6,339 bases of DNA. Origin: Syntrophomonadaceae bacterium (GTDB taxonomy: Bacteria > Bacillota > Dethiobacteria > DTU022). The position numbers were made by a program, and so were the translations under genes. The notes under the pieces are model-generated. The model was not told the DNA's origin and ran no database searches. It saw only the letters and a program-made list of their open reading frames with translations. Below are positions 5,395 to 6,339 of this stretch, piece after piece (the stretch's first letter is position 1; each line of letters begins with the position of its first letter). Where the stretch lies: positions 1-6,339 of the forward strand of contig PWSG01000127.1 of NCBI GenBank assembly GCA_003564055.1, in the 5' to 3' direction.

Positions 5395-6339
5395 CTTTAG
5401 CCCTCCCCGCAGAAACAACAGTCATCCCGAGACGCAGGCACCTGAAACACCGGTTGGCTTCATCAATTACACCCGCCGGACATTTAAAGCCAAGTTCTGC
5501 TTCCTCAAAACCCTGCATCCTTTCAGCCACCGGCATTACTTCTTCTTCCAGGCGCTCCCTGTTTCCAATCATGGCGGGAACAGTCTCTTCCCTGTAAACA
5601 CCTAAATCTTCAATATATTTTTCAAGTTTAAAATTGGCGTCGACATGGCTTTTCCCTTCACGAAGGTAGCTGTCAATCGCATCAGCAGCGCGGTTCGCGG
5701 TAGCTATGGCTTCAATAACCGTCCGCGCTCCCAAAACGGCATCTCCCCCGGCAAAAATACCGGGAGTTGAAGCGGCCATGGTTTCTTCATCAACTTTAAG
5801 GGTGCCCCATTTAGTAACTTCCATGCCGCATTCTTCGTTCAAAAAGCAGAAGTCAGCTACCTGCCCGATAGCCGGAATCACAGTGTCTGCGCTTAAGATA
5901 AATTCCGAACCATCCATCGGTATCGGGCGGCGGCGGCCGCTCTCATCGGGTTCTCCCAATTCCATCTTTACGCACTCCATCCCGCTGACTGTGCCTTCGT
6001 CTTCAAGTATACAGGTCGGGTTTGCCAGGAGGTGAAATTTAATTCCTTCTTCTTCTGCTGCATCTATTTCCTCCTTGTTGGCAGGCATTTCTGTTCTGCT
6101 GCGGCGGTAAATCAAGTGTACTTCCTTAACGCCCAGCCGCACAGCCGAACGGGCGCAATCCATGGCCACATTTCCACCACCAATTACGGCAACGCTGTCG
6201 CCAAGTTCAACCGGTTCGCCAAGGTTAATTTTTCGTAAAAACTCAACTCCCGGCATATAGCCGTAGTAACAGGCATCTTCTCCTTCACAACCCATCATAG
6301 CGCTGTCGTGAAGGCCGCTGGCAATAAAGATAGCCTTAT
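5387..6339 (-). CDS. GltD-family FAD/NAD(P)H oxidoreductase, C-terminal part (partial at right edge)
   Basis: The visible 316 residues are the C-terminal part of a pyridine-nucleotide flavoprotein of the glutamate synthase small-subunit (GltD) family. The frame is open through the window edge (KAIFIASG...), upstream of the first ATG at 6296-6298, so the true start lies outside. In the visible part I see the NAD(P)H-binding glycine motif VAVIGGGNVAMD (about 49-60), IYRRSRTEMP (76-85), the ADTVIPAIGQ segment, the FAD-binding TPGIFAGGDA motif (191-200) with a following TANRAADAI helix, and a C-terminal RCFRC motif (296-300) with two cysteines. The RR in IYRRSR is often seen with NADPH use, which is inference. 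Such modules feed electrons between NAD(P)H and iron-sulfur partners, and here the NuoG-like gene follows with an 8-base overlap. Without the N-terminus it could be a simple GltD-like protein or part of a larger NuoF-GltD fusion. No gltB is visible, so glutamate synthase is only one option. Confidence 0.85.
   Translation of the reverse strand, partial: KAIFIASGLHDSAMMGCEGEDACYYGYMPGVEFLRKINLGEPVELGDSVAVIGGGNVAMDCARSAVRLGVKEVHLIYRRSRTEMPANKEEIDAAEEEGIKFHLLANPTCILEDEGTVSGMECVKMELGEPDESGRRRPIPMDGSEFILSADTVIPAIGQVADFCFLNEECGMEVTKWGTLKVDEETMAASTPGIFAGGDAVLGARTVIEAIATANRAADAIDSYLREGKSHVDANFKLEKYIEDLGVYREETVPAMIGNRERLEEEVMPVAERMQGFEEAELGFKCPAGVIDEANRCFRCLRLGMTVVSAGRAKDE
5401..5408 (-). promoter_or_regulatory. 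Ribosome binding site of the NuoG-like gene
   Basis: GGGGAGGG on the minus strand, about 6 bases before the ATG at 5392-5394 and inside the last codons of the upstream flavoprotein gene. It selects this ATG over the upstream TTG at 5416-5418. Confidence 0.75.

Noticed and set aside
5303..5605. 100-residue plus-strand frame across the junction of the two redox genes
   Set aside because: It is antisense to two well-supported coding regions with strong family motifs and is best explained as a shadow.

Overview
The window reads as bacterial chromosome from an anaerobic, low-to-mid GC Firmicute of the class Clostridia, plausibly an acetogen, syntroph or relative that uses the Wood-Ljungdahl (reductive acetyl-CoA) or folate C1 pathway. 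This rests on strong purine-rich Shine-Dalgarno sites (GGGAGG, GGGGAGGG, GAGGAG), TTG start codons, tight gene overlaps, a bacterial type II farnesyl diphosphate synthase, a stand-alone FchA-type methenyl-tetrahydrofolate cyclohydrolase, and a cysteine-rich NuoG-like protein beside a GltD-like flavoprotein. Genus assignment is not possible from this window.

All genes lie on the minus strand, so transcription runs from the right edge to the left. In transcription order they are: the C-terminal two thirds or so of a GltD-family FAD/NAD(P) oxidoreductase (5387 to the right edge); a 672-residue NuoG-like iron-sulfur protein (3376-5394); exodeoxyribonuclease VII large subunit xseA (2149-3375) and small subunit xseB (1893-about 2159); the prenyl synthase ispA (1012-1896); a gap of about 300 bases (711-1011); fchA (81-710); and the first 22 codons of an unrecognised gene at the left edge (1-68). 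From the right edge to ispA every junction overlaps or abuts: 8 bases, 0 bases, about 11 bases, and 4 bases (ATGA). That block is almost certainly one transcription unit. The gap before fchA holds no clear terminator or promoter.

Functionally the window mixes two themes. XseA/XseB and IspA form a conserved bacterial housekeeping block (mismatch repair and DNA degradation; isoprenoid precursor synthesis). On either side lie anaerobic redox and C1 genes. The flavoprotein and NuoG-like protein look like partners in an NAD(P)H-linked electron-transfer module. FchA interconverts methenyl- and formyl-tetrahydrofolate. A link between the redox pair and folate C1 metabolism is suggested only by proximity. 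I see no CRISPR array, tRNA, rRNA, insertion sequence, phage gene or defence system. The items most worth a second look are the redox pair with its truncated molybdopterin-type domain and the unusual leader in front of fchA.
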